Shown here: piece by piece, positions 11,142 to 26,228 of the stretch | Position numbering within the stretch: the stretch's first letter is position 1 | How the letters are laid out: every line of letters begins with the position of its first letter | Assembly: GCA_949358305.1 (NCBI GenBank) | Contig: OX442315.1 | Span: 36,606,427 to 36,670,426, forward strand | From: Strigamia acuminata | Taxonomy: Eukaryota > Arthropoda > Chilopoda > Geophilomorpha > Linotaeniidae | Direction of reading: 5' to 3' | DNA: 64,000 bases | Translations under genes and position numbers: made by a program | The notes under the pieces: model-generated | What the model saw: the letters and a program-made list of their open reading frames with translations, nothing else | Database searches by the model: none | Told to the model about the DNA's origin: nothing

Positions 11142-12661
11142 TTCTCATCATAAACGACTACAGAACTTGAAAAAAAAATTGTTCTGCCACCAAGCATGCT
11201 TATGTCTACGTACAGACCTATGCTCGACGCTTCGTATTCTTTTATAAACACTTCGAATTTTATTTATGTAAACATAATTATTAATTTTATCACCTTTTTT
11301 ATCTGTTTAAATGTTTTAGAATAAAGAATTTAAAAATTCAAAACAAAAAATAAACAAAATTGTCTTTCTACAGAGATATTCTGATAACACAAATTAAAAC
11401 TCTCTCACTAGGTGTCCCTCATTGCCAGTATTCTACGAAGGTACAGAATGTCACACATGTCTGTAGTTGCGCGTTGACTATTCATTCAGTTGGCGGGATT
11501 TTACTAGTAAATTTAAATACAAATCGATATTATTATCAGTGTATAAACATTATTTCATATTTTTTCAGCAAACTATCAGCTTGTGTAATGATGTTATGTT
11601 GAACCGGAGGTTGTAATATGGCAGACATGGTAATTAAAATGGATATGATAAAAGCCTCGACAACACTCGGAAATAACAACAGTTTAAATGTCCATCCAAC
11701 TCACTGATGACTGCAATTGAGAAGTGATGATTATTAAACATTTGAGTATTATGCCCATCTTTTTACAGATTATGTGCAAAATTCAAAAGAAAACTGTTAA
11801 TTTTATTCATAGGCAAACCTAGGCTTTTGGCAAATGCTTTTAGACCTTTCAGGAAAACAGGCATACCGTAAAACTCCGAATTAACACACAAGCTTTTAAT
11901 GTTTTTTTCTAGACCCAACCCTCCCAGGCGGTTTTTAAAAAAATCAAAAAAGAAATTAGTGATTTTTGTGACCCCCAGCTGCAAATAGAAAAAGACCGAT
12001 TTTAGCTTTTGTGCATTTAAAATAATTTATGACAGAAGAAATGTATGCTTTAATGCAGGGGTTCCCAAACTTTTTAGCATCGCGCCTCACTTTTTAAGCA
12101 AGGCGATCTTCTGCGCCTCACTTCATCTACCAGTGCATTAAATTTTTAAAAAATATACTACTAAAAAGAAAAAAGAAATTTTTATATAATTTTGCATAAA
12201 ACTTTGTATAATTTTTAATATAATTTTATATAATTTTGGTTAAAAATTTACAAAAATTTGCAAAATAAGCTTTTTTTTATTTCGGCATGTATGATGGGTG
12301 CACCCCACCAATAATCAGCTCTCGCCCCAACCCTGCTTTAATGCATTTATAAATGCGATGTAGGAAGTTGGGGTGTCCGAATTGACTCCGAAATACCGTG
12401 TCTGGCTGAGGGAGAACGTCGTCACTCACAAAACATGCAGACGTTGGGTGTACGCGCTCGCAGGTACCTGACAGCAAACCACGTCTTCAAGTCGGTAATG
12501 CAGAAATAAATGTAAAAAACAAAATCCAACAGGCTTCTGACAGACCTGTGGCCTCGCATGTTAACGTTACGGCTGAAACAAAATCTAATAGATCACTTTT
12601 CAAATGCAGTAGCGATGATTTCTACCTGTTTCATTGTAATAGAACGTTTCTTTCTTTATAG
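11142..12661. other. Spacer between divergent SLC35D and MFSD5 genes
   Basis: Holds the promoters of two divergently transcribed genes and a probable hAT remnant (see 12056). The first exon of the MFSD5 gene, with its start codon, must lie here or in an exon I could not recognise. No other coding exon is supported. Confidence 0.45.
12056..12480. mobile_element. Probable hAT-type transposon remnant
   Basis: Begins with AGGGGTTCCCAAACTTTTTA, a sequence typical of the ends of hAT elements and their MITEs in many animals. No matching opposite end is visible, so the extent is a guess. The downstream part to 12480 is less AT-rich than its surroundings but has no recognisable transposase motif. Confidence 0.3.
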
Positions 12662-14029
12662 AAAGCGACGATCATTTCTTCTGCTACAACTGCAACAAAG
12701 GACATTCACTTACTTAGCTACATCTTTTTCGCCATTTTGGTGTGTATTTGCGTGGTAATTCACGTGTTGGCCAGGCAAACAAAACTCCATGTCTCCTCAG
12801 GAAACAACCCAAACTTTATCCAATTCCAGCATAGATTTCTCATCGTTTATTTCCTAGCACTTTTCTCCGATTGGCTGCAAGGGCCGTACATCTACAAACT
12901 CTACAGTTATTATGGATTTGCAGAATCGCAAATTGCCGTCTTATACGTTGTCGGATTCGCCGCCAGTGTCCTGTTCGGAACCGGCACCGGCATGTTGGCC
13001 GACAAATACGGACGGAAGAAGCTGTGCGTTACATTCTGCGTGGTCTATTCCTTCTGTTGCCTCACAAAGTTGTCCAGTGACTTCAACATCCTCCTGCTAG
13101 GAAGGATATTTGGCGGAATTGCAACGTCCATGCTGTTTTCGACGTTCGAGTCGTGGTACGTGTACGAACACGTCGTGCGCAACGACTTTCCCACGGAATG
13201 GCTTCCGGTGGCCTTCTCCAAGATGTCCTTCTGGAACGGCGTCCTCGCCATCCAGGCCGGAATCGCCGCCAACGTGTTTGTCGACGAACTCAAGTTCGGA
13301 CCGGTCGCGCCGTTCATGTTGGCGATCCCGTTCCTCGCCGCCGCCGGAATCTACATGTGGTTCGCCTGGCCCGAGAACTACGGCGATCTCAACGAACGAT
13401 TTTGCACTTCGTGTAAATCCGGGCTCCGGGTGATCGTTCAGGACGAGAAAGTGTTTCTCTTGGGTGCCGTTCAATCGCTTTTCGAAAGCGTCATGTACAT
13501 GTTTGTGTTCCTGTGGACCCCCGTGCTGGATCCGCTCGACCCGCCGCTGGGGATGATTTTTGCTTGTTTCATGGTGTGCATCATGATTGGCTCCAGTTGC
13601 TACGAGATGCTGCTGTCCAAAGGCTTTTCGTCGGCGAGCACGCTCACACTCGCCGTGTTTATCAGTCTGTCGTCTATGTTGATTTGCGTGTTTTCGACCG
13701 GTGCTGAGAATCCGCGTACGTTTGTTTCGTTGTGCGCTTTTCTTTTGCTGGAAGTGTCCGTTGGCTTGTACTTCCCGTCGATCGGGTTTCTCCGAAGCAG
13801 GGTTATCCCGGAGTCGCATAGAGCGAATGTGATGAATTGGTTCCGAGTGCCTATGAACATGATTACGTGCAGTGGTTTGCTGTGGTTGCACCATGAGAGC
13901 AACCGGCATGGTAATCAGTCCATTTTTATCATTTGCGCTGTTCTTATGGCAATTGCTTTGGTCATTACGAGGTGGATGCAGAAGAGACTCGAAAGAGATG
14001 AGTCCAAACAACTAATTGATTCCACGTAG
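12662..14029 (+). CDS. MFSD5: MFSD5-like major facilitator transporter (first exon unplaced)
   Basis: A single long exon opens at an acceptor (TTCTTTATAG|AAA, with an in-frame stop just before) and ends at TAG 14027-14029, giving 455 residues. Family signatures along the chain: FLALFSDWLQGPYIYKLY, LADKYGRKK, CCLTKLS, FESWYVYEHV, FPTEWLPVAF, ALFESVMYMFVFLWTPVLD (one residue off at the start), and LNWFRVP-like MNWFRVPMN near the end. About twelve hydrophobic segments. MFSD5 homologues are plasma-membrane proteins linked to molybdate uptake. Human MFSD5 is also encoded by one coding exon, so the lack of introns is a family trait. The exon lacks an ATG at the right place; the N-terminal residues and start must come from an upstream exon I could not place. 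Its GC content is well above the surrounding DNA. Confidence 0.88.
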   Translation, partial: KATIISSATTATKDIHLLSYIFFAILVCICVVIHVLARQTKLHVSSGNNPNFIQFQHRFLIVYFLALFSDWLQGPYIYKLYSYYGFAESQIAVLYVVGFAASVLFGTGTGMLADKYGRKKLCVTFCVVYSFCCLTKLSSDFNILLLGRIFGGIATSMLFSTFESWYVYEHVVRNDFPTEWLPVAFSKMSFWNGVLAIQAGIAANVFVDELKFGPVAPFMLAIPFLAAAGIYMWFAWPENYGDLNERFCTSCKSGLRVIVQDEKVFLLGAVQSLFESVMYMFVFLWTPVLDPLDPPLGMIFACFMVCIMIGSSCYEMLLSKGFSSASTLTLAVFISLSSMLICVFSTGAENPRTFVSLCAFLLLEVSVGLYFPSIGFLRSRVIPESHRANVMNWFRVPMNMITCSGLLWLHHESNRHGNQSIFIICAVLMAIALVITRWMQKRLERDESKQLIDST

Positions 14030-15210
14030 CTTTGTTTTTGTTTTGTACTAAACTAATTGTAAAAAAAATTAAAGACTGGTTAAAATTAAAGAATAATACC
14101 GTGATTTATCGATTAGGAGCCGTGGCTCTTATTCAAAACTGCTATTTTTGTCGGAAATTACAATTTCGGTTTTTCGTTTGTTACATTTGTTTAATGTATC
14201 ATTAGAAGTCTGAGCGTCACGAACGAAGCGTGCATTCATCGTACTTTTTTAAAAGTACGGGTATTCTTGGTGTCTTAGCCGCGGCTACTATTCGAGGGCG
14301 ACTCTTAATCGGTAAAATACGGTATTTGTAATTGAGCTTCAACATCTACGGGAAATTGGTCACAAATTGATGCAGCCCAGGGCTGGATTTACCAGGCACC
14401 TTGGCACAGTCTGTTTGAGTTTGAGTGCTCATACAAAGAAAGGTAAAAGACCGAGATGGAAAAATAATGCAGCTAAAACTATAAATTTCTTTTTAAAAAT
14501 AATTCTGCAATGACTTGTCTACTTATGATTATAACATTTTGCAGGAAAAGTGCCTAGGACCTATGAACACAAATATCCGGCCCTGATGCGTGCATACATA
14601 AAATCGTACAATATATGGTTTTCAGTTATTTGCACAAATTTCAAGATAAAATCTGGTATTTGATATTTATGGTCTTACTTTACATCCGTGATGTGGTTTT
14701 CGATTTCTGCAGTAAGCAGCATCAAACTATGCCCATTTATGGCAAATCTTAATTTTTTCATGAACTTGTGCGGGAGATTCCACATTTCTTAGCTGGATTT
14801 GCTTTGAAATGTAACTTAATGTAACTAAAACTAATTCAGACTAACCAAAACGTTAAAACAATTAGATATTTATTGATGATTTATTTTACAAACAGATGTA
14901 AAAAGATGTTGTTTTCATTAAAATACATAGTTTTTAGTTATTTCAGGTATTTCTTTTATTTTTAAAATATACCTTAGCAGTAAAAGCTATTTTATCCGGC
15001 AACGGAAAAAATATTTTGTATTTCCCTTTTCCTCCTACGTGAAAGGAACACGCAAAACAGGCGGCCAAATACAAATACTCCGAGTTCGTGCAGATCAAGA
15101 ATGATCCCAAGGAGTGATAGCACGACAACAAATTTGAATAAAAGTCAAGCATGCGCCACTTGTTTTTAGTTTCATTAGCCCGAAAAACAGCTTTTACAGT
15201 ACGTATTAAA
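14030..15210. other. Convergent 3' spacer between MFSD5 and dihydropyrimidinase copy 1
   Basis: Contains possible polyadenylation signals for the plus strand (ATTAAA at about 14070 and 14087) and, for the minus strand, AATAAA near 14955. A GC-richer patch at 14100-14320 with 'TTAGCCGCGGCTA' looks like a decayed repeat. No exon seen. Confidence 0.4.
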
Positions 15211-18390
<3,180 letters not shown>

Positions 18391-18642
18391 TTGAATTAGT
18401 GATCTTTTACATCATGAGATTAATTAAAGAGAAACATACGATTGCAATCACCAACAACTGCATGTTTGACAGTACACCATTAGCCCAAAATGAAGTAGAC
18501 AATGTGAGTGCACAAAGCGACCTCTACCCACAAACCATTGCTTTAAAAACAGAATTATTTTTTCTTGTCTATTGAATTGAGTTCAAAACATTCACTGAAG
18601 CAAATCATTTCTTGGACAAGTTCAGTGCACTGAGAACATTCA

Positions 18643-19337
18643 ATGATGTCAAACCTCTGTTTTATTACTTGGATATTAGTTGTAATTCTTTTCTTTGATT
18701 CCTTTAAAGCAGAAAATGAATTTGCATCTGAAGAAACTGAACCAGAGGAATCTAACTACCAAGGTATACATTTCTAAATTTTTCATGAGGTTGTTGCAGT
18801 TATTACAATTTTATTCAATATTTTATTTCCAAAATACATTAGAAGAGTTGTTGCTCCCTTGTCCTGTAAGTGTTTAAAAAGTTCTACATATTTCAATTAA
18901 TTTTTATAACTACTACTCTAGGTTTTTCCTTGCCTTCCTGGATACGAATGCTTCACCCCTACACTGGACTGCAACAAGGAAAAGTCGTGTCCACAACCTA
19001 GCCCCAGATGTAAGCATGACCTAGAATTGATTTCTATGATTAGGTTGGCGGGGGTGAAGGGTGGCTTAATGGAGGTAAATGGGGCGCTAATCGACTTGCG
19101 CTAGCCGAACATTCAAATATAACTAATTACGCACCACTTTTGAAAACAATTTATACACAATAGCCTTAAAATGAAGAAATGTATGTATCTTATACAGTTT
19201 TGTCTTAAAAACTGATCATCCCTCTGGAATTAGGTCCTCAATTGGTGGCAAAGGTGGACCAACCTAAAAGTCTAAAACCTAATACTGTACTAACCTGGGT
19301 TTTCAACTGCACAGCAAATTTGAATATATATTTCTAA
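18643..19337 (+). CDS. Small secreted Cys-rich protein, function unknown
   Basis: Four short exons fit in phase: 18643-18763, 18843-18865, 18922-19009, 19234-19337, giving 111 residues. All junctions have GT/AG (CAAG|GTATAC, CCT|GTAAGT, AGAT|GTAAGC; CATTAG, CTCTAG, ATTAG). The first 20 or so residues are a good signal peptide: a polar MMSN start, a hydrophobic run ITWILVVILFF, then a polar, Glu-rich stretch. The middle is Cys-rich, with six Cys in about 33 residues (C-x3-C-x5-C-x6-C-x5-C-x6-C) and PCLPGYEC in the core; an additional Cys lies near the end. I recognise no family. The gene lies head to head with dihydropyrimidinase copy 1, the two ATGs being about 250 bases apart, so a shared promoter is possible. 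No transcript evidence; the last exon is the least certain. Confidence 0.5.
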
Positions 19338-20395
19338 TTGCTGACAAGCTTATTCTCGCAGCCCGTCATAGCTTGTCGACCTTACGCCCTGCTACATCTC
19401 TACTTACTTTACTGTACATTCATTCTTCGCCTGGTGTGATTTTGTAAAAAATTGTCATTTTACCAATTTCATTTCAGGTCGTTTTGTAGGAAATTATTCA
19501 CCCGGTGACTTTGCACTTTACACTTCCCCTGCCTGATGTCTGCAGAGGTCGTGACCCTAACAATTATCTTTGGCAAGTGTATGATATGTTGTAAGTTAAA
19601 CGTAAAACTACCAACTTTCGAAAAATTATGGTACCGTATGTAATGTGTAACACTCTTAACACTCGACATCGATGAATAAACTCGAAAATTCCAATTTGTA
19701 TTCGTATTGGTATAATCCACTCAGGAGTTCACTTTAAACGTTGGAAATTGCTCTTTTTGTTTGTTTTTTTTTCGGTTCAATTAATAATAATAGAGAGAGG
19801 TTTTTACATAAGATTTGCAATGCAATTACTTGATACTGTTTTTTTTAATACAGGTTTTCCATGTGTTTTAAAATTGGAAATTAATTAAAAGGTGAGAAAA
19901 ATATATACAATTCCATTCATTTATGTTTTCTGAACTTTACCGTTTTCGTGCTAAAAGACATGCCATCTGCTTTGAAGTTTTGTCCATTGTATTTAGCATT
20001 GCATTTTTCGAGACTTAGTCAAATTTTCCACCCAGCAGAGAAATAGAGTCCAAATGCAGCGATCCAATATGCGTTTTGTGCATTTCCATGTAAACAGTAA
20101 TCTGTCACTCAATTTTGTCTTATCGAGGCGGATTAACATTTCCGCGATTTTCTTGTGTTCTTTTGTTGATTGTTTGGCGCCATTTTAGGCCTAGTTCGAA
20201 ATATGTTGTCTTCTGTATTTCTTCAGTGAGACCACGCGTAACTATAGATATGTGGAAGCTAAGTATTTATTAGTGAAGCAATTGCCAATTCTTATTCCAT
20301 TTTAATTAACAAAGAAGTACAGGAAGAGAAGCACACACATTTTCTTTCAAAATACAGCAGCCAGGAATGGCCTAGTCAAACCCCCCACCACCCAA
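19338..20395. other. Spacer, nothing recognised
   Basis: AT-rich DNA without exon-like segments that I can support on either strand. Confidence 0.4.
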
Positions 20396-21604
20396 ATGAA
20401 TCTGCCCATCTCCCCCTCTGTCCTCAAATCGTTCACCGATTTTTGCGATAACCCCTTCAACATTCTGAAATCTAACTACACCCCCTCAAGCCCAGTATCC
20501 CAAACTACCCCAACTTTTGTGAACTTCAACTTTATCTCTCCAGCTAATGTAACTTAGTACTCGCAACGCTAAAAACTAACCTTTCTTCCAAACATTCCCA
20601 TGACAATATTCCGGGAATTGCTATTAAAAAACTACTACCCACCATTCTCCTTCCTCTCACTAACATCTTCAACTCTATTATCCCACGGCCTGGAAACACG
20701 CTGTCATCACCTCCATTTATAAAGGTGGTGACAAACTCTACAACTACCGTAACTACCATTCTACCATTCTCTTCCTCCTCTGTGCAAGATCGCGGATCAC
20801 TGCATACTCATGCAAATCTTCCCTGGAATCTTAAAACACCCTCCCGACCCAATACGGCACGAGACCTGGCTCTAACACTCTCCATCTCCTCTGCTCACTA
20901 TATATGGAGATCATCCAGTTGTGCGACCTCAAAAAACTCCTTCATCTTCAAAGCTAAGACTGACGTATCTAAGGCCTTTGGCACCCCACCCCACTCTTAT
21001 GTTCTAAATAATTTAAGTCAACAGTCAAAATGCCCCAAACCGCTCCAGCTCTTCGCGTCCTATCTCACTGATCAGACTTTCCACATAGCTATACTGACCC
21101 CATGGCCACCAAGTTCCCTATCTCCCGTGGCATTATCCAGGGCACCGTATCACCAGGCAGGACTCACATCACCCCCCACTATAATAAGCTGAACATTCTG
21201 ACCCTGGACAACTCCTTCTCCTGCACGATCTCACCTCAATCGAAGATATAATCCGCAACCCTGATCATCCTGCCCGCATGATTGCTGACCACTACTATCC
21301 GGATATTGATACTCGCTCTACTCGTCGTCACAAATTCGAAGTTACCATAAGAATCTGTGCTTACCTGGCAAAATCGTATCCGTATCGTTGCACCTCTCAC
21401 TGGAATAACCTCCCCCTTTGAGATTCGATCGACAGTCCTTGACTGCTCAACATCCCGTTATCGTTTCCACAAACACATGCACAAGCGCATCTACAATCAC
21501 CTTCTAATTACACAAAAATCTGCCTAACTGTTTTCTCCTGTATTTACTCCATGGGAGTGTCTGTAAATAAATAAGTAAATAAATAAAAAAATAAATAAAT
21601 ATGA
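20396..21604 (+). mobile_element. Decayed LINE (non-LTR retrotransposon), 3' half
   Basis: Much less AT-rich than its surroundings. Across several frames and stops, plus-strand translation gives reverse-transcriptase-like pieces: 'ITPIYKGGDK.NYRN' at about 20700, a DVSKAFGT block (the usual palm 'DxSKAFD') near 20965, then ISRGIIQGTVSPG (the usual 'G.PQG..LSP') near 21120. It ends with a short unit and a (TAAA)n tail at 21570-21604, as CR1/Jockey-like LINEs do. Multiple frameshifts and stops show it is dead. Confidence 0.75.
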
Positions 21605-22144
21605 TGATCACCATTGTGATTGTTTTATTCAAATTCGCAACATGAAATATCAAAATGGACGGCAATATCAACTTAGGCTTATTAAACCCAAGTATTTTTT
21701 TAAGATTTGTAACATCGATAAAGTTTAAAACTTAAAAATATCATTTCTACTCTAACAGGAGGAATGTAACTTACCCATAGTTTTATAAATAAAAATACAA
21801 ACATCATGTTGTAGCTTAAAGCTCGTGTCTGCATCCTCTAGCAACCACTTACTACAAAACACAGACTAATGATGCCATCCCATTTGCCAACCCCTAATGT
21901 TTTACACTAAGAGGTTTAATAAAACTAACAACTGAAACTTTCAATCGAAGGAGTGTGTACATGAGTTTAAGAGCATAATACTGTTAAAACTTTGCCAGTC
22001 TAAAATCCTGCAGTATTAATTTTAAAGCACGAAATTTGTTTTGCCAAAATAAAAAACTAGTGTGATGAATAAAAATGTGATAATGCGATTGGATAAGATC
22101 TTTAAAAAAAATTTATAAACAAAATGAAGAATGATTGCCACAAC
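21605..22144. other. Short spacer downstream of MOV10
   Basis: No coding signal; 3' flank of the minus-strand MOV10 gene. Confidence 0.4.
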
Positions 22145-24433
22145 TCATTCTCTCGCAAGAGGCCATGGAGGTCGTTCTTCATTTTCCACTTGACTGATAA
22201 AACCATAGTTTTTGGTCAAATCGATTTCATCCGGAACTAAAGAATAAAAATTTAAAAAAAATTAATAAACTATTAAGAAAAAAAATGAAAATACGAGTAT
22301 AATTACGCACTGCAATTTAAACGTTCAAATCTTTTGTAAATATCTTCGATCGCATCTTCTGACCTGCTGAATCTGCAACCGACATAAGCCTTGTTATCGA
22401 TACACTGAGTCAAAAACGCTCCCCACTGTTGATCCTTAATTAAAATATAAGGATTGCCAATGACAATCAGCAACGCTTTTGCTCTCGTGATTGCTACATT
22501 GAAACGCTGGAAAATAAAAATTAAATTAAATTTTAAAAAAATTCTTAAAAATGTTGCGAAAATAAGAAAAATACTTTTTCATTTCTTAAAAATCCGAGCT
22601 TCATTTCAAAATCCGACGCCATAACTTTGGCAGAGCTCCGCACAGTCGAAACAATGATCACCCGTCTTTCCTGTCCCTGAAACTCCTCCGTGGAACCAAC
22701 AGAGATGTCAGTTCTTCGGCTCTCCTGAAGAGTCCACTTGATCTTTTCCACCTGGAAAACAATTTTGAAAAAAATAAAACTCATTTATACGTGAATTTCC
22801 TGATAAATTTCTTTTACTTGTTTTCTGTACGGTGATATTATACCAATATCCTTCGGCTGCACCACCTTCTCATCCAATAACTTATTGACGTAACTCGCAA
22901 CAATATTCACTTCCTCCGGATTGAAAAAAGACGGACTTTGCTTCTCTTTTTTCTCACGACCCATCACACCATGAAATATCAAAGGATAATTCTTCGCTGG
23001 AAGGTGTTGCCAATTACACAACGAATTAACCACTATTTTATCAGCACAAGCCTGTGAAAACATTAAAACATTTACATACAATCAACATTGAAAAATAAAT
23101 AAAATTACAATCAATTCTCCATCATAAAATAATTTGTTGGGTAAGGCTAAGATAGCCTCGTGCGAGCGATAATTCCTAACGAGTTTTGTGAGATAGCGTG
23201 CATCAAAACCCTTTTCCCCACTACGCTGATATAGAGTGCAGTTGGTCATCAGACGTTCGAGCAACGAAATGGCTGTAAAGAAATAAATAGATTGTAAATA
23301 AAAACAGAAAAAAATAAATTAAATGTAGGTTTTGGAAATACCTAAACTATCCTTAATGTAAGGGACTTTTCCAGATGTTATTTTGGATCTTAAAACAGGT
23401 CCGAGTTGTCTCGGATCACCAGCCAGGATTAGAGTTCCTCCAAGATTGTTTCCTTTTTGCTGACAATCTATCAGGCCAGTAAGAGGAATTAAACATTCGG
23501 GTTCAATCGATTGCCCAGCTTCATCGATAAATACGTGAGTAAAATGTCTGGTGGAAAATGCAGCTTGAACTAATCTGAAAATATGAGAATAAGATTCTTA
23601 ACGATTGTACGAATAGAGAATACCGCGATTCACATACCTGCCACTAGATATTAAGGACATAACTAAAACTCTATATTTCCTCAGTTCAGATTTGTCCGGG
23701 AAAAAATAATCTTTTTCAGTGCGGTTGTAATTGCAGCATTTCTGAAGAGAATGAGATTCAATGTTAAAATTAAATATATATTAATATATTTGTAACTATA
23801 CCATAATTTTGTCAGAAATTTTCACTGAATCCCTCGATTGTGCATATATCCGTAGCATTTGCGACGCTGGAATAGTATCCAAAAGTCGTTCAGTTACCGT
23901 ATCGCAAGCGCTATTTGACGGCGCACATACCAAAATTCGCGATTTATTGTCCAAATTCCAGATCTACAAAATAAATGAATTAAAATATCAATTATTCATT
24001 AAATTTATAAAATGAAAAAAATTACCTGTTTAATAGCTTCAACCAGAGTCATTGTTTTACCAGTACCAGGCGGTCCAAATAATAGGTAAGGCGCTGGCCG
24101 CGATGAACCGCTCAGAATCTTCAAAATAGCTTGACGTTGTTCAGTGTTAATAGTTCTATTATATGGGCTGCAAAAAAAATTATTTTTTTTCTGTATGTTT
24201 AATACATTTAACCTAAAGTTAAAATTTATACATGAAAGATGAAAAACAAGCGTTTCCTGAATATGTTTCTAATATCGAGTGCGCACTAGGAAACAACATT
24301 GGCATGTGATGTTCACGAACGAATGCTAGAGCTTGATGCATGCGTCGAAGAGGCATTCGATTGAATGTAAATGTGACAAAAAACTGCATATTATTTACAA
24401 ATATTTCTGAAAAACTGTAAAAAAAAAAAAAAA

Positions 24434-24512
<79 letters not shown>

Positions 24513-26228
24513 AGGTTTTTAAATTAAATCTCAGCTTCTAACCGCTCACTAAAGCCCAGTGTTAGTGTAATGTTTTCAACGCGATGAACAATTCCTTCGT
24601 ACTTGACATTATCTCGAACGTCTCCCATCAAGAGTCGTTCTGCGTACACCCTATCCCCCCGTAAAACCGAAGGGCGATTCTCACGCAAACCAGGCACCTG
24701 AAAGAAATTGTAAAAACAGTCAACAAAATTGATTAATTATAAACTCATTACATTAATTTTATAAAAGTGTTTCGATCTGTCCTCCGCCTGCAGCCTAGCG
24801 TCATCCAAGTCGTAAGCTTGGATATCAAACTCCATTTGCACTTCCTCGATGTGAAGTAAGGTGCGAAAATACTCCGAATAATTCGAGTCATTTAACCGAT
24901 CTTCAAACATATCCCTAAAACACAAATATATATACATTGCATTAGTAAAATTTAGTAAATTTAAGCTGTTAATTGTTCCATACATTATCTCATCTTTGAA
25001 ACCTAATTCCGCAATCGTAAGATTTTCACATGCTTTTGAATTTTCCTCTTGCCAATCTCTCAACTTGTATATGGAACGAAGAATTTTACTTGGTAAGTGA
25101 TTGCCTAGTCGTAATTCAGAAGTTAGTTTCTGTAAGGACGGATCTCTATTTGTTTTAGAAATTACAAAAAAAAAAAAAACAATAGCAATAAATTAAGAGT
25201 TGACAAATTTAATTTATGTGGTCCTTACCTCGGGATATCTTTCCCAGGTATTATAGTGACATTATTATTTTCAAATCTCCTTCGTCGTGTTTGTCTTTCA
25301 CCGGGTAAACTGTCCAGCGCTTCAATAAGGTAAGTGGTGTACTGAATTGTAAAATGGCGGATTATTACGAAACCCATTCCTTCCTCTTCTAAATACATAT
25401 CGAAAACTAATGGCACGCAATAGACGCCGGCATCCAGTGAACTACAGATCAACATAAATTCATATTTCGAATCTGCATAGATAAAATGAAAATGAATAAA
25501 CGATTGATAAAAATTGTTTTAAAAATTGGAAATACTTGGCTCGAGTCGTGCGTAGCGTTTAAACGGCGCTTCTTTCGTGACGCCTTTTCCCAAGAACGAA
25601 ACGTCGTTGATATTTTTTCCTAAATCGTCATAAACGGTGGCAACTTGCAAATCAATAAGAAAGTCTACAGCGCGAATTATCACCGTGTGTTTGCCGTTGT
25701 TCTCGACTACTACACGAAGTGATTTTTCCTCTCTGACGTAAGTTTGAACGGGAAACGAATTGTCATCCAAACAATTCACACCCGGGCAACGAACAGAAAC
25801 GCCAAACTTGTCCTCTTCACATTTTTCCCTGATAATTATGAATAAATAAATAAATATTAGTTTCGGTCGTCATTTTGGACTATTTAATTGCAATAAATCA
25901 CGCACTTATTTACGTTTAGCCATGCTTTTAATACGTTGACAAAATGTACTTTCGATTTGCAGTGACGATCCAATTCATCCGTTGTTGACAGTTGTTTTTG
26001 ACATATTGCGCAGAATGTTAGAGTATCAGTCACTTCGATCTTTGAAAAGTAAAATGTGATTTTATATTTTATATGAATCAATCTATTTTTTACGTTAATG
26101 TGCAATTTTTGACTTACATCATCGACGTTTTGTGGATTAAACTTGGGAACACCGACAAGATGACTAGCGCACTTTATTTCCATGTTTGTGGTCTTTAAAT
26201 TACCCGTATTCTGCTTTAATTTTTCCAT
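22145..26228 (-). CDS. MOV10: MOV10-family SF1 RNA helicase
   Basis: Seventeen exons, all in phase: 26118-26228, 25906-26039, 25536-25828, 25229-25472, 24984-25145, 24752-24914, 24543-24697, 24232-24414, 24026-24167, 23802-23963, 23638-23741, 23342-23574, 23109-23272, 22791-23051, 22575-22751, 22311-22506, 22145-22236; 991 residues, the normal MOV10 size. Helicase motifs: Walker [10 protein letters not shown] (exon 9), CAPSNSACD, motif [49 protein letters not shown] and [18 protein letters not shown]10 (Armitage, SDE3) helicases unwind RNA 5'-3', act in Argonaute-linked silencing and restrain retroelements. Near the N-terminus (exon 2) a Cys2His2 finger of matrin/U1 spacing (CAIC, then H-x5-H) precedes the beta-rich domain. 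The start is the ATG at 26226-26228. Whether it is the MOV10 or the germline MOV10L1 type is unsettled. Confidence 0.95.
24419..24512. repeat. (TAAA)n microsatellite in a MOV10 intron
   Basis: About 22 uninterrupted AAAT units between exons 7 and 8 of the MOV10 gene, running up to the 3' splice region of exon 8. Confidence 0.9.

Noticed and set aside
12558-12635. A first exon for MFSD5 in correct phase
   Set aside because: It would need an intron of only 26 bases, too short to splice.
13097-14011. 304-codon minus-strand frame
   Set aside because: Antisense shadow of the MFSD5 exon, which matches its family throughout.
14943-15152. 69-codon minus-strand frame after dihydropyrimidinase copy 1
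   Set aside because: Lies in the probable 3' UTR, no homologue at the matching place in copy 2, no family signal.
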